Origin: Odiellus spinosus
Lineage: Eukaryota > Arthropoda > Arachnida > Opiliones > Phalangiidae
Assembly: GCA_963920705.1 (NCBI GenBank)
Contig: OY987233.1
Coordinates: 3,400,001-3,464,000, forward strand
Length of the DNA stretch: 64,000 nt
Reading direction: 5' to 3'
The notes beneath the pieces were generated by a model. It was not told the DNA's origin. It saw nothing but the letters and a program-made list of their open reading frames with translations, and did not search any database. Position numbers and translations under genes: made by a program. This document shows positions 36,121 to 47,497 of this stretch, in pieces. Every line of letters begins with the position of its first letter. The first letter of the stretch is position 1.

Positions 36121-36604
36121 GTCGATAACCTCACACTTTCCCTTTATTTGCGCTAGTCTTTAAATAGAGCTTGAAAATTAGAGGTACGTCTTCGACTTCT
36201 CCTTCTAATCGTTTTAGGAACGCTGATAGAGAGGAGCCAATGGTCTCTTTCCGGCCCTTCCTTCTCTCCTTTTCCCATCACGTACTCGCTATCTTTCTCT
36301 TGCGTAATAATCAATGGGGGCGAATGATTGACGCTTTTCAAAACTATCACCGCGCGAAGTAACGACTATAACACCGAATTTTGGTAGCTAAAAATTGAGG
36401 TCATCAATTTTCGTTATTTTTCAGAGGTTTTTAAATAAAATTCTTGTTTTTTGACATAGGCCTATTAAGTATAAATTTGTTTTAACGAAGTGTTAGTTTT
36501 AAAAATTGATCTGCATTTGTTAATTATACTTTCATACATGGCTCAAAAAGACGGGCACTTTTTAAGAATGCGAAGCAACCTTTTTTATATAATATACAGT
36601 TTTA
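36121..36604. other. No gene seen
   Basis: Short overlapping open frames on both strands near 36,153-36,362, without recognisable domains. Confidence 0.35.
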
Positions 36605-36927
36605 TTATATTTAAAATACACCCACAGATGGCGCCGGCGCGCGGAAAAAAATCAAAAAGATTGCCATATTTTTCGCGGTTTTCGTAAAAAACGAGCGAGA
36701 TTTTGGCGCGAGAAAATTCGCGCTCTTTTCTCGAAAGATAGAAACTACAATTATGGCGGGAAATTTCTCTCTCTTGAAAACGAAAACAGGGTAAAAACGC
36801 AAATTTCAAATCATCTTTCCGAGAAAACGGTTGAATATTTTTGAGTGAAATTTTGTATATGCGCTTTTTATAGCATGCTACACTAATTTCAATAGATTGG
36901 ACGGAATTTATTCATCCGCGTGTTACT
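36605..36927. repeat. Family O copy 2
   Basis: Parallel to 3,425-3,735; ends at the CTTTAA into which element N inserted. Minus-strand open frames of 63-74 codons are not supported as genes. Confidence 0.6.
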
Positions 36928-36934
36928 CTTTAAC

Positions 36935-37250
36935 CAAGAATCCATTCAGGTTCCATAAGAATATGGGAGCATAGCTTTAGCCTCTGGTACCATCCTCCCA
37001 AACTTTGTAACAAAAGTTCGTCCGCAATTTTCGCAACATTTGTACGCTTAGATCTTTTTTCGGTCGGCTCCATTTTTATTACCCAAAATATTATGTCAAG
37101 GTCGTTAGTGGCGCGGGTTAATAATAGCTGTCAGGAGCGATTTACTTGAAAAATCGATTCGAAGCAGACGAACTTTTGCTACAAAGTTTGGGAGGATGGT
37201 TATTGAATCGCGGCCCTCCCATATTCTTATGGAACCTGAATGGATTCTTG
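36935..37250. mobile_element. Palindromic MITE, family N, 7-bp duplication
   Basis: Ends CAAGAATCCATTCAGGTTCC and GGAACCTGAATGGATTCTTG are exact inverses for 30 bp or more (including ATAAGAATATGGGAG). The inner pair is CCATCCTCCCAAACTTTGTA. CTTTAAC is duplicated at 36,928-36,934 and 37,251-37,257. Length 316 bp. Confidence 0.93.
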
Positions 37251-37554
37251 CTTTAACTTATTACATACTGTACTTGGTATGCACCCACAGCGCTATTTGC
37301 TGTTAGCCTGACCTTTTGAGTCTTATAAAAAAGCCAAAGTTATTAAAAACTTGTCACGTTTCAAATTTGGAAGCTGCGAATATAAATTATATTTAAATAA
37401 CAGGACGTAAGTTTAATTATTTGTTTTATAAGCTTTGTATAGTAGGCATAGTTCGCTATGATTTAAAATACCAATTTTTGTAAATATTAACTACTTTCTA
37501 TTCCATTAAGCACAAGGTCCTTGAATATTGTAATTTTAGAGGTCTAGCTTTTGG

Positions 37555-37962
37555 TTAAAGGGAGAATGCAACTAATAACAAGTAATTTCTTTATCGATTC
37601 CTTATAGTTTAAATAGGCTTAATCCACCAATAAAAAGATTACAAATCAAATATTGAACTAGAAATAAATTTAAAACTTACCCGGAAAATAGGCTTAGCGG
37701 GATTCATCCAGATATCCTGAATTGAGTCTGTGTAAGGTCTAGTGACCAATGAACGAAGACCCGTCGTTCACGCGAGATCTCCACGACACTTACAATCGCG
37801 TTCGATTTGTCGCTAGACCTTATACACGAGGAAATCAGGATCTAAGCCTATTTTCCGGGTAAGTTTTAAATTTATTTCTAGTTTAATATGTGTTTCGTTA
37901 ACTATTTAAACAATAAGGAATCGATAAAAAAATCACTCGTTGTTAGGTGCATTCTCTCTTAA
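37555..37962. mobile_element. Family A MITE
   Basis: TTAA at 37,555-37,558; right end reads GGTGCATTCTCTCTTAA. Centre carries AAGGTCTAGTGACCAATGA. Confidence 0.92.
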
Positions 37963-38035
37963 AGGTACATATTTACATTCATTTTATTCTATTGTTATAC
38001 CTGTCACCTGTATTGTAGCCTTTAAAGTAGACAGG

Positions 38036-38278
38036 TCCAAGTTGACCTTGGACGTCAAACACCGACCTATTCTTTTAATGTTAATACATTACAAGCGCTG
38101 TTGAAGGCTGAAATAATATGATTTGTCCAAATTAATCAAATTTTATCAAACTAATTATCAAGTTAATTGAAACACAGAAAATGTGTCTAAAAATTGTGAA
38201 ATAATACGTTTTTTAGCATCCGGTGATTCCGAAAATAAATTCAAAAGGTGTTCCATTTTTTCCTCATAGTTTCCGTTT
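38036..38278. mobile_element. Family D right half
   Basis: Starts at the centre (GACCTTGGACGTCAAACACC) and ends CATAGTTTCCG followed by TTTAA. The left arm is absent. Confidence 0.85.
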
Positions 38279-38678
38279 AAGATTTTTAAAGATCTTTACG
38301 AAAATGATACTATGCCTAGTGACAAATTGCTAGTTGGTGATAGGGTCACTTTATTTTTGGTTTTTTCTCTGCACTTCGATTGGAATCGGTTCTCCAGACA
38401 TCTTGGGAGACGACCGAGGCGAACTCCTGGTCTCTTTTAGCGCAAAACGCGGGGCATTGATTCTTTTGGGCCTAAAATTGGGCACGGCGTTGCGCGCGCC
38501 AATAGCGCCGAACTAACGAAAAAAAGATTTCAAGATAGGGGAACGCTATTCGGTACTCTGCGACTGCGGAGATTCTAGTAATCTTGTGGAGGAACTCGTT
38601 ATTAATTCAGAAAACCTGATGTTTTCTTGAAAAACTAAAACCTTTTACTGTTTAAAAACTGTAATAATTGAAATATAT
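38279..38678. other. No convincing gene
   Basis: A 60-codon plus frame at 38,334-38,516 has no recognisable domain. Confidence 0.35.
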
Positions 38679-39005
38679 TTAAAGGGAGAATGCAACCTAA
38701 CAACAAATGATTTTTATCGATTCCTTATCGTTTAAATAGGCCTAATCCACCAGTAATAAAAATTTACAAACAAATATTAAACTAGAAATAAATTTAAAAC
38801 TTACCCGAAAAATAGGCTTAGCTGGATTCATGGAGATCACTTGAATTTCTTCGCATTGATGGAATGTTTTTGAAATTCTCACCGCGTCTCGATGACCCCA
38901 TCAATGCGAATAAATTCCGGTGATCTCCATGAATCCAGCTAAGCCTATGTTCCGTTTTAAATTGATTTCTAGTTTAATATTTGTTTGTAATTTTTTTACT
39001 GTTGG
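38679..39005. mobile_element. Family A, right terminus replaced
   Basis: TTAA at 38,679-38,682. Both arms are present up to TTGTAATTTTTTTACTG, then the sequence switches into family C. Confidence 0.88.
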
Positions 39006-39176
39006 CTATATCGTCTTCCCCCCAACTCCTAAATTTCTCCGCAGAGTGTCGCTTCCTCCGTTCACGATTTACACGGCTACTGCGGCCGCTAGAGTGTCTC
39101 GGATCAGAATCTGTCGGTACATTTACCCGGACCTTTGCTGATAGTTACGGGGCGTTGTTTACTTTTATGGAATAAA
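39006..39176. mobile_element. Family C right half
   Basis: From CTATATCGTCTTCCCCCCAA through TGCGGCCGCTAGAGTGTCTC to TTTTATGGAATAAA; the terminal GATAGACTTTTG is missing. Confidence 0.85.
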
Positions 39177-39917
39177 TCGATCTTAAAATGGGTGGATATC
39201 AAACAGTCACGTGACGGCAGAGGTCTGATTAAACCTTTCTTTTTACTATAAACCTTGACCTCTGTGCCATTTTACAGAAATACGGAGAAATGAAATTTTT
39301 AATAATCGTAAGCGCGATATACGAACAAACTCTTTAACATCGAAAAAGTTGAGGTCAAGCCAAAATAAAAGAAAAAGGCTTGGAACTTTTACAAATTCTT
39401 TACCGACCATTTTGGGTCTTTGTTCCCGATCGTTCGTCGTCAAAGTCGAAAACTCGGAACAGAGAATTCCTCTTCGTTCGTTTCAGCCCCCTCTTAAGAA
39501 AATAGAATTTATTACTCCGCGTCAAGCGCCCCCTATAGGCAAACTTCTCTTCTGTTTTCTTCTAAGTTGTTCCGCCAACGTTTGAAAAGGAATTGAAAAG
39601 GGGTTAGAAATAGGTTCGACAATGTCTATTTTCATACAAAACTTCGTTTCTGACGGCTGTTATTTGGCCGGTAAAGATAGAGCCCAGTAAATTGATAGTG
39701 ATCGACCGTGGGTGAACAACGAACTTGCTATTTCTAGGACACACAAATAAGTGTCTTGACCAACTTAAAAATAATATATATAAAATGGACATGAGATCTA
39801 TTCACTTTGGAAGAAAAAAATTCTAAAAATGTAGCAATCGTATAGACCTCTTTATGGTAACGTTTTAAAGATTTTTAGAAATAGTTCAAATGTCGAGAAA
39901 GGTTGGAAATTAAGCCC
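39177..39917. other. No convincing gene
   Basis: Overlapping open frames on both strands at 39,246-39,585; no domain recognised. Confidence 0.35.
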
Positions 39918-40281
39918 CAATAGTGAACTTCAAATTGAAATTGAGTATCATTTTCGGAAAGATCGTTAAAAAACGATTCAAAATATATACATATGTCATA
40001 GAACAAAATTACAGCGACAGTAAAAATACGTATTTTATCATATCAATTTTCGAAATTTTTAAAATAATTCCCCGCAATCTACGTCATCACTATGGTCGCG
40101 TGATATCCTACAGTTGATTTTCGCGCCTTCTGACACCAGTGATAAGGTCGCTTTCACGCGGTCTTTTTCAACTACTATCCATACTACCTTTCGTATGAAA
40201 ATTAAGATTAATTACGTTCCAGAAATAAACTACGTCATATATTGGAAAAAAGTGCTATATATATTTTGACATTTTTATTTT
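39918..40281 (-). repeat. Family I copy
   Basis: TGAACTTCAAATTGAAATTG, CGGAAAGATCGTTAAAAAAC, then TACGTCATCACTATGGTCGC. Gives the single-copy form of the J1 target (CCGCAATCTACGTCATCAC). Confidence 0.7.
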
Positions 40282-40513
40282 GAAGGCAGAAATAATATTA
40301 GTCCGAATATATATTTACTTTTATCAGAAGCCGATGAAGGAAGGTTTTATCGGCTTCTGCTTTTATTCAAATTTTACAAAACTTTAGAAATTAATTTAAA
40401 CTTTAAAAACGTGTCTAGAAATTATTTTAAAATTCTGGAATACATTTTTGGCATGGTGATTCCGTAAATAAATTCAAACGTTGTTTCATTTTTAGCTCCA
40501 AGTTTCCCTTTAA
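40282..40513. mobile_element. Family D right part with a 35-bp insert
   Basis: From GAAGGCAGAAATAATATTAG to AGTTTCCC followed by TTAA (40,510-40,513). Split by the miniature element at 40,325. Confidence 0.88.
40325..40359. mobile_element. 35-bp miniature element, family S ends, 7-bp duplication
   Basis: CAGAAGCCGATGAAGG at the left; CGGCTTCTG closes the right, making a perfect 10-bp inverted end CAGAAGCCGA. Flanked by CTTTTAT at 40,318-40,324 and 40,360-40,366. Other D copies read TTTACTTTTATTCAAATTTT here, the empty site. The ends are those of the 312-bp element at 55,061. Confidence 0.88.
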
Positions 40514-40802
40514 GTATAAATAACTCTTCTCCATTGAACTCGACTGAGTAATTCGTAGCGAAACATATGGCGCTTAGTTCTTTGTTCGAAGCTAAATCAT
40601 ATTCAATCTCATTTTCTCTTCCACAATCATTGAGGAAACCAAATTACTTAATTCGCTATTACTGCAATACTCCGACACATTAATACGCTATTACGTTAAT
40701 CCTAGCTCTGACACACCACAGTTTCGGTAAATTTCAATTAGTCTAGATACAGCGACTAGGTCCGGTAAAAGCGTGGTGTGGCCAAAAAAATTGCCGATCG
40801 GG

Positions 40803-41232
40803 TTAAGCCTCGTTCATACATGGACCTAAAAGCGCTTCATTGCGCTTCGATTTCAAATCAACGTGAGAAATCAGTTCGTGTTGGTTCGGGAAGCAATTCG
40901 GTCAAGTTGCTTCGGTTCAAACCGCTTTGAAAATAATGAGAAGGGGAGACAAATTTGCTTACAAATCTTAAAAAAAACGCGATTAAAATTATTCTTTCTG
41001 TCAAAAATTATTAACCAACGAGTTACAAACACGATTTACTAATTAGTTTGAGATAATTATTTATAATTTTTAAATTTTGGGCATTTTTTAAAACGACACT
41101 AAGCCTTATCTTAGGTCGAACCGGGGCCAACGGCCGCGTACCCTTGTTGTCAGTGTGTGAACCAGGGAAAACCGACAACGCTTCGTACCGGTTTGGGAAC
41201 CGATTTTGCCCTCAAGTACGAACGAGGCTTAA
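40803..41232. mobile_element. Family G element, copy 1
   Basis: About 430 bp, ends TTAAGCCTCGTTCATACAT and AGTACGAACGAGGCTTAAG. Shares GTGAGAAATCAGTTCGTGTT, ATTATTAACCAACGAGTTAC and GTCGAACCGGGGC with 53,309-53,735. Non-coding. Confidence 0.85.
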
Positions 41233-41462
41233 GAAATTGGCGGATATAAGTTCGCGTGACCATCATAATTACAATATCCGGGAATGAAAGAAGAGTGGAA
41301 TACGCGTACCTATATTAAGGGCTTCTATATGGTACATGAGAGAAACAGACCTTTATAGGATCAATATAGTCAGTAAATCTGTTTTTGCGCTGTACATTTG
41401 GGTTCCTGTATCTGAAAGGAATGATAAGCATATCAAAATTCTATTGTGAAAATTACGTTTGT

Positions 41463-42052
41463 TTAAAGAGAAACTTGTCAGAGCTAAAAATGGAACAGCT
41501 TTTGAATTTATTTTCGGAATCACCATACCAAAACACGTATTCGAGAATGTTTTTGGTGTTTAAATTAATTTCTAAAGTTTAGTTAAATTTGAATAAATGT
41601 AAATATAAATTCCGACCAATCATATTATTTCAGCCTTCAACAGCGCTTGTAAAGTCCTAACATTAAAAGAATAGGCCTACCAATTAAGGTCTTTAGCCGG
41701 ATTCACACAGACCTATTTTGACGCGTTTCACGCTAGCGTGCTAAAGTTACTTCTATGAGCGCACGAACGTGAAACGCGTGAAAATAGGTCTGTGTGCATC
41801 CGGCTTTAGGCATGAAACGCTGGCCTATTCTTTTAATGTTGAGACAAGACATTACAAGCGCTGTTGAAGGCTGAAATAATATGATTGGCCCGAATTTAAA
41901 TTTACTTTTATAAAAATTATACGAAATTAATTGAAACATCAAAAACGTGTGTTTAAAATTTCTGAAAAAATTCTAGAATACGTTTTTTGGCAAAGTAATT
42001 CCGAAAATAAATTCAAAATATGTTCCATTTTTAGCTCCAAGTTTCCCTTTAA
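41463..42052. mobile_element. Family D MITE, complete, with nested hairpin
   Basis: TTAA at 41,463-41,466 and 42,049-42,052. Both arms complete; a 107-bp hairpin sits at the centre. Confidence 0.9.
41697..41803. mobile_element. Nested 107-bp hairpin in family D
   Basis: Ends CCGGATTCACACAGACCTAT and ATAGGTCTGTGTGCATCCGG; inner ACGCGTTTCACG pairs with CGTGAAACGCGT. CTTTAG flanks both sides (41,691-41,696 and 41,804-41,809), where other D copies have one CTTAG. The duplication is between 4 and 6 bp depending on where the ends are set. Confidence 0.85.
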
Positions 42053-42673
42053 CAAAAAATACCCTCTCCTAGTTAGGGAAATCATTCTAGAATGAAACCT
42101 ATGAACACATAAGAATTCCCATGAGTGTAACTTCAATTTTTTTTTCTTTTTTTGGCGGGAACCATTGACAACGCAATTGGGTGAAAAAACCTAGTAATTC
42201 AGCAGGCCCTATTGATTCTCAACAGGATAAGAAATCGATAATGTGTGGGAGTGATAGTAGCTATAGTAATAATAACTTATAAAGTAGAAAGATTACATTT
42301 CTTATTCTCAATTGCTCTTTTTTTTCTTCTCCGAAACCATAACTAGATCGCGAGCTAAATTATCCGATTGTTATCGTAGTTCTAAGATTTATATCACGGC
42401 TTAGAAAGTTTTCCCTGATCAATCGAAAATAATTGAAGTGGTTCTCGTGATATAGATAATCATCTCATTTCTAAGAGAACAATCAAATTTATAGCTTCCT
42501 TAAGGATTATTTTAAAAATGGTTTTTTATTCAGAATAATCACATTAATATAATTTAAAGAAGACTATAGCTGCTTTATATATGATATCCTATTTATGTAA
42601 TACCAAACGTTCATAGAAAAACAAAAGTGTGCAATGTAGGCCCTCCCGTGTAAAGAGACCTCAAAATTTTACG
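42053..42673. other. No gene seen
   Basis: AT-rich sequence, no feature recognised. Confidence 0.4.
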
Positions 42674-43173
42674 ATAGCTACAGTCACACTAGCATTTCTT
42701 AATCGATTTGAAACGGTAAAATCAAACCGATATTCAAATCGTTAGGAATCGTTTTAAGCGGTGTTCACGCGTTACCTTTATAAATCGATTTATCGTAGCT
42801 TCATCTATCGGTTGTTGAAACCGAATCGGTACGAAACTGGTTCCCGAAGCAGTTTAGAGAAATTGTATCAAATCGATTCGAGAAAAGACGGTTTCTCTTC
42901 TTACGACTCTAGCGAATCGTTTTGAAACGGTTTTAATCGATTCCAAGGCCTAGTATGAACGCGTCTTATTGGTTGTTGAAACTGGTTCCCGAAGCGGTTT
43001 TGAGAAATCTAATCTAATCGATTCGAGAAAAGACGGTTTCCCGTTCACGAGACTTCAGCGAATTGTTCTGAAACGGTTTAAATCGATTCCAAGTCCTAGT
43101 ATGAACGCGAATAATTTGACCTTTCTAAAACGGTTAAAAATGGTTTCAAAGTATCTAGTGTGAACACGACTTA
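42674..43173 (+). mobile_element. Family E full copy, E right part and F fragment
   Basis: Full copy 42,674-42,965 (AGCTACAGTCACACTAGCAT to AGTATGAACGCGTCTTA). A second right part at 42,967-43,107 starts at TTGGTTGTTGAAAC. Then comes an F fragment ending CTAGTGTGAACACGACTTAA. Confidence 0.85.
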
Positions 43174-43562
43174 AGTTATCCGTTCCTGATGGTAGGAAAT
43201 GTTTTTTGAGATAGGTCTTTGATATCGAACATAGTATGAACCTTATAGTGACTCAAAAACAAGTTTTCGTGTAACTAAAAACGACTGTATCCCCATATAA
43301 CCTCTGAAGTAGTCTCGGATGACGTTGATAATAAATATAGGTGTAAAGATTGGGGCTTTTCCGTTTGTAGACTTAGCCAACTTAATCTATAAGAGTGTCT
43401 TAAGGCGGCTAAACATACAGACATCGTGTTCTCTACTCGCGCGTGCATTAACCGTGTGTAGTACTATAAAACAGACGTAACCTGGACCATCCTATCCTAT
43501 AGCAGTTTGTTTCCCAAACAAAAAGGATATCAAACCCAAAGGAAATTATAGATCTTACATAA
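43174..43562. other. No gene seen
   Basis: No feature recognised. Confidence 0.4.
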
Positions 43563-43858
43563 GCTAGGGTCACACTAGCTTTTTTTAATCTATTTGAAAC
43601 GGTAAAATCAAAACGATATTCAAATCGCCTTGAATCCTTTTAAGCGTCATGCGTACACGCCTTATCTTTATAAATCGATTTATCGTAGCTTCTTCTATCG
43701 GTTGTTGAAACCGAATCGGTACGAAACTGGTTCCCGAAGCAGTTTCGAGAAATCGAATCAAATCGATTCGATAAAAGACGGTTTCCAGTTCACACAACTC
43801 TACCAAAACGTTTTGAAACGGTTTAAATCGATTCCAAGGCCTAGTATGAACCCAGCTA
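43563..43858 (+). mobile_element. Family E element, first of a tandem pair
   Basis: AGCTAGGGTCACACTAGC to CCTAGTATGAACCCAGCTAA, full length. Confidence 0.9.
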
Positions 43859-43859
43859 A

Positions 43860-44157
43860 TAAGCTACGGTCTCACTAACATTTCTTAATTGATTTGAAAC
43901 GGTAAAATCAAACCGATGTTAAAATTGCCAAGAATCGTTTTAAGCGTCACGCGTTATGCGTTATTTTTATAAATCGATTTGTCGTAGCTTCATCTATCGG
44001 TTGTTGAAACCGAATCGGTACGAAACTGGCTCCCGAAGCAGTTTCGAGAAATCGAATCAAATCGATTAGAGAAAAGACGGTTTCCCGTTCACACTACTCT
44101 AGCGAAATGTTTTGAAACGGTTTAAATCGATTCCAAGGCCTAGTATGAACGCGGCTT
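43860..44157 (+). mobile_element. Family E element, second of a tandem pair
   Basis: TAAGCTACGGTCTCACTAAC to AGTATGAACGCGGCTTTA, full length, same orientation and directly adjacent to the previous copy. An F-like end (GTGTGAACACGGCTTTAG) follows at 44,238-44,257. Confidence 0.9.
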
Positions 44158-44257
44158 TAGTGGCTAATGATATTGCCAATTGACACGAAAAATTTATATT
44201 TTGTCCTTTTCAAACCGTTTGACAACGGATTCAACTGCAGTGTGAACACGGCTTTAG

Positions 44258-44559
44258 ACACGTCGTCATCTTCATTCATGACCCGATTCTCGACTTTGTT
44301 TTCTTTAGCTAAAAATAGTTTTAAAATTTCCTTCATATAACCAAAATATTCGAACTTATATAGCTCAAAGATCCTAACGTTAGATTTCGGTCTTCTTATT
44401 GGACAAGAAATTTTCATTAAATTGATGATAGGAGTATTAAAAAAGAAAGAGAAAGAAAATCCAAGCAAAACAAAGGATATTGTCAATTAGGTTGCCTTAT
44501 TGCTTCGGGGAAAACTTTCAATTTAATTAATGATCATAGCAATGGCGAGCGATGAGTAT
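44258..44559. other. No convincing gene
   Basis: Most of a 109-codon minus frame (44,157-44,486) lies here, but its start half is low-complexity and its end runs into the E element; not accepted. Confidence 0.35.
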
Positions 44560-44980
44560 TTAAAGGGAGAATGCAACCTAACAACAAGTGATTATTTTTT
44601 TATCGATTCCTTATCGTTTAAATAGGCCTAATCCACCAGTAATAAAATGTACAAATAAATATTAAACTAGAAATAAATTTAAAACTTACCATCAAAATAG
44701 GCTTAGCAGGATTCATAGAGGTCCTAAATTTCTTCGCATTGTAGGGGTCAGCGACCAATAGGCAAAGGTCTATAGTTAAGGCGAGATCTCCGTGAGACTT
44801 CCAATAACATTCGATTGGTCGCTGAACCCACCAATCTGAAGAAATTTAGAATCTCCACGAATCCAGCTAAGCCTATTTTGTTGGTAAGTTTTAAATTAAT
44901 TTCTAGTTTAATATTTGTTTGTAATTTTTTTTCTGGTGGATTAGGCCTATTTAAAATTAAACTATAAAGAATCGATAATT
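44560..44980. mobile_element. Family A MITE
   Basis: TTAA at 44,560-44,563. Arms with ATCAAAATAGGCTTAGCAGG. Right terminus eroded after AAGAATCGATAA. Confidence 0.9.
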
Positions 44981-45346
44981 AATTTGTCTCTCGATCTTAT
45001 CCCATTTTAGACAAGCATCTTTCGTTAAATGAATGGCATCAAGGGATCAAGTAGTATAATTATAAAACACACAAAAACAAGAACCCTTGAGAGTTTTACC
45101 CTCATCTTCTTTCATTTTCGAGTACCCATCATCAGTTAATTTAATTAAGAAGATAGAGAGTTAGAAAACCACGGGAAGCTTTGGGATAAAATTTGTTGAA
45201 AGCTCTTCCGAGCCAGGAGGGATCGTACACTTAGTGTTGTCGTGTACTGGATTTTCATAATTTTCTAGATTATCACTAAGATTTTGAGATTTGGAATTGC
45301 TACAAGATTTAAAGATTAATATTTCGAGATTTATATAAGATTTTCC

Positions 45347-46132
45347 GGAATTATTAGATGGAGGATTTTTCGGAATTATTAGATGGAGGATTTTTCGGAA
45401 TTATTAGATGGAGGATTTTTCGGAATTATTTGATGGAGGATTTTTCGGAATTATTAGATGGAGGATTTTCCGGAATTATTAAATGGAGGATTTTTCGGAA
45501 TTATTAGATGGAGGATTTTTCGGAATTATTAGATGGAGGATTTTCCGGAATTATTAGATGGAGGATTTTTCGGACTTATTAGATGGAGGATTTTTCGGAA
45601 TTATTTCATAGATTTTCCGGAATTATTTCATAGATTTTCCGGAATTATTTCATAGATTTTCCGGAATTATTTCATAGGTTTTCCGGAATTATTTCATAGA
45701 TTTTCCGGAATTATTTCATAGATTTTCCGGAATTATTTCATAGATTTTCCGGAATTATTTCATAGATTTTCCGGAATTATTTCATAGATTTTCCGGAATT
45801 ATTTCATAGATTTTCCGGAATTATTTCATAGATTTTCCTGAATTATTTCATAGATTTTCCGGAATTATTTCATAGATTTTTTCGGAATTATTTCATAGAT
45901 TTTTCCGGAATTATTTCATAGATTTTTCCGGAATTATTTCATATATTTTCCGGAATTATTTCATAGATTTTCTCCGGAATTATTAGATGGAGAATTATCC
46001 GGAATTATTTGATGGAGAATTTTTCGGAATTATTTGATTAAGAATTTTTCCGGAATTTGATGGAGAATTTTTCCGGAATTATTTGATTAAGAATTTTTTC
46101 GGAATTTTATGGAGATTTTTCCGGAGTTTTAT
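45347..46132. repeat. Compound minisatellite, 25-bp and 22-bp units
   Basis: About ten units of GGAATTATTAGATGGAGGAT plus TTTTC (25 bp) to about 45,600; then about 17 units of GGAATTATTTCATAGATTTT plus CC (22 bp) to about 45,975; then degenerate units with GATGGAGAATTTTTCC. It resumes at 46,551-46,700 beyond element M. All units share the GGAATTATT start, so the 22-bp type probably arose from the 25-bp type. Confidence 0.96.
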
Positions 46133-46550
46133 CAGAGGTATATAATAACCTCCTTCGGGGGAAAGTATGAAAGCCCCTATACTACCAATGCTAAAAATCA
46201 CGAACAACAAGAGCCCGCTGCTGACTATCTAGGCCACTAGCTCGCGCTGGACTTCTCAATGTCGCTACTCTAGTAAATGGTCTTTGTATAAACAAGACGG
46301 CTCGATTTGTGTTTAGAACTTCCTGTCTCAGGAGTCAGGCTGTCTGTTGAAATGGAGTCGAAGGTTGACTTCAGCTCGCAAGTTCCGGAAGTGTGCGTAG
46401 GGAAAATTTAGTGAGGTTCAAAATGGTGTAACTATTTTTTGGGAGTAAAGCGGTGTGTCGATCCGCCGCGATTTACGCCGGGCACTTGTTGTTCGTCGAT
46501 TTTGCCTACCTTTCATACTTCCCTCCGAAGGGGGTTATTATATACCTCTG
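46133..46550. mobile_element. Family M MITE inside the minisatellite, 7-bp duplication
   Basis: Ends CAGAGGTATATAATAACCTC and, on the reverse strand, CAGAGGTATATAATAACCCC; inverted homology continues through CTTTCATACTTCCC and GAACAACAAG (about 85 bp). GTTTTAT is duplicated at 46,126-46,132 and 46,551-46,557. 418 bp. The CAGAGG start resembles hAT ends, but hAT duplications are normally 8 bp. Confidence 0.92.
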
Positions 46551-46700
46551 GTTTTATGGAGAATTTTTCCGGAATTTTATGGAGAATTTTTCCGGAAGTT
46601 TATGAAGAATTTTTCCGGAATTTGATGGAGAATATTTCCGGAATTTGATGGAGAATTTTTCCGGAATTTGATGGAGAATTTTTCCGGAATTATTAGATGG
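46551..46700. repeat. Minisatellite, continuation after element M
   Basis: Units of 25-27 bp with GATGGAGAATTTTTCCGGAA, in register with the array left of M. Confidence 0.93.
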
Positions 46701-47343
46701 AAAATTTCGGATTTTAAAATTTCAAACTAAGCTATTGATATTTTATACTGATATTTCTGAAATTTGGCCAAGATTTGTCGTGATTTCGTGATATGGGGAC
46801 GTTCTGGAAATCAAGCCAGGATTCCAAACAGTCACGTGGCTTTATAGAGTCTTCTAAACCTGTCTCTCTACTAGCCTCGCATGATTTTGAGGTTTGAAAC
46901 GAAGTGTACTGAATTGTGAAGATTGTTTGATCCCTTGAATCTTGAATAGAGAGTTTTGTAAAAAAAAAAACCCGAAGGCTCCTAAAGTTTGTCTTATACT
47001 CCACGTACCCTTTGCCTTCAACTGTCTCGTAATAATTAATGATTATTATGGTACGTAGTTCTAGGCCTACTTTCAAAATCCACCCTCGCGTGTATGCTTT
47101 GGACAGTTTTTCTAGGAAGAGGCGAGTAATAGAAGCTTAGACGGGTATAAAACGCCTGTAACGATATATACTGACAACCCTAGTGGTCGTCATGGTTACG
47201 GTCGAACCCCGTGGTCGCGAATAATTTTAAAGATATTACACGGAGAGGTTACGTTACGAATATGGCTATATTTAAAATTGTCAGTTCTAAATATAGATGA
47301 AAAAGTGCACTATCTAAATATTTTGGCCAAGTGGAATGTAATA
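46701..47343. other. No convincing gene
   Basis: A 114-codon minus frame at 46,732-47,076 shows no domain and partly reads degenerate repeat. Confidence 0.35.
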
Positions 47344-47407
47344 ATTAAAGGGAGAATGCAACCTAATAACAAGTGATTTTTTTATCGATTAAATAGGCCT
47401 AATTCAT
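47344..47407. mobile_element. Family A left terminus, fragment
   Basis: TTAA then AGGGAGAATGCAACCTAATA to AAATAGGCCTAATTCATT; the rest is absent. Confidence 0.85.
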
Positions 47408-47497
47408 TACGACGAAAAGGTTAGCCCAAAAAATCTTGATTGGAAACGTGGCTTACAGATTTTAATTTTAAGCCTTTATGTCAGATTTGTAATTCTC

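Noticed and set aside
44157-44486. 109-codon minus-strand open frame
   Set aside because: No domain, low complexity, and it overlaps an E/F element end.
46732-47076. 114-codon minus-strand open frame
   Set aside because: No domain or splice support; partly near minisatellite sequence.
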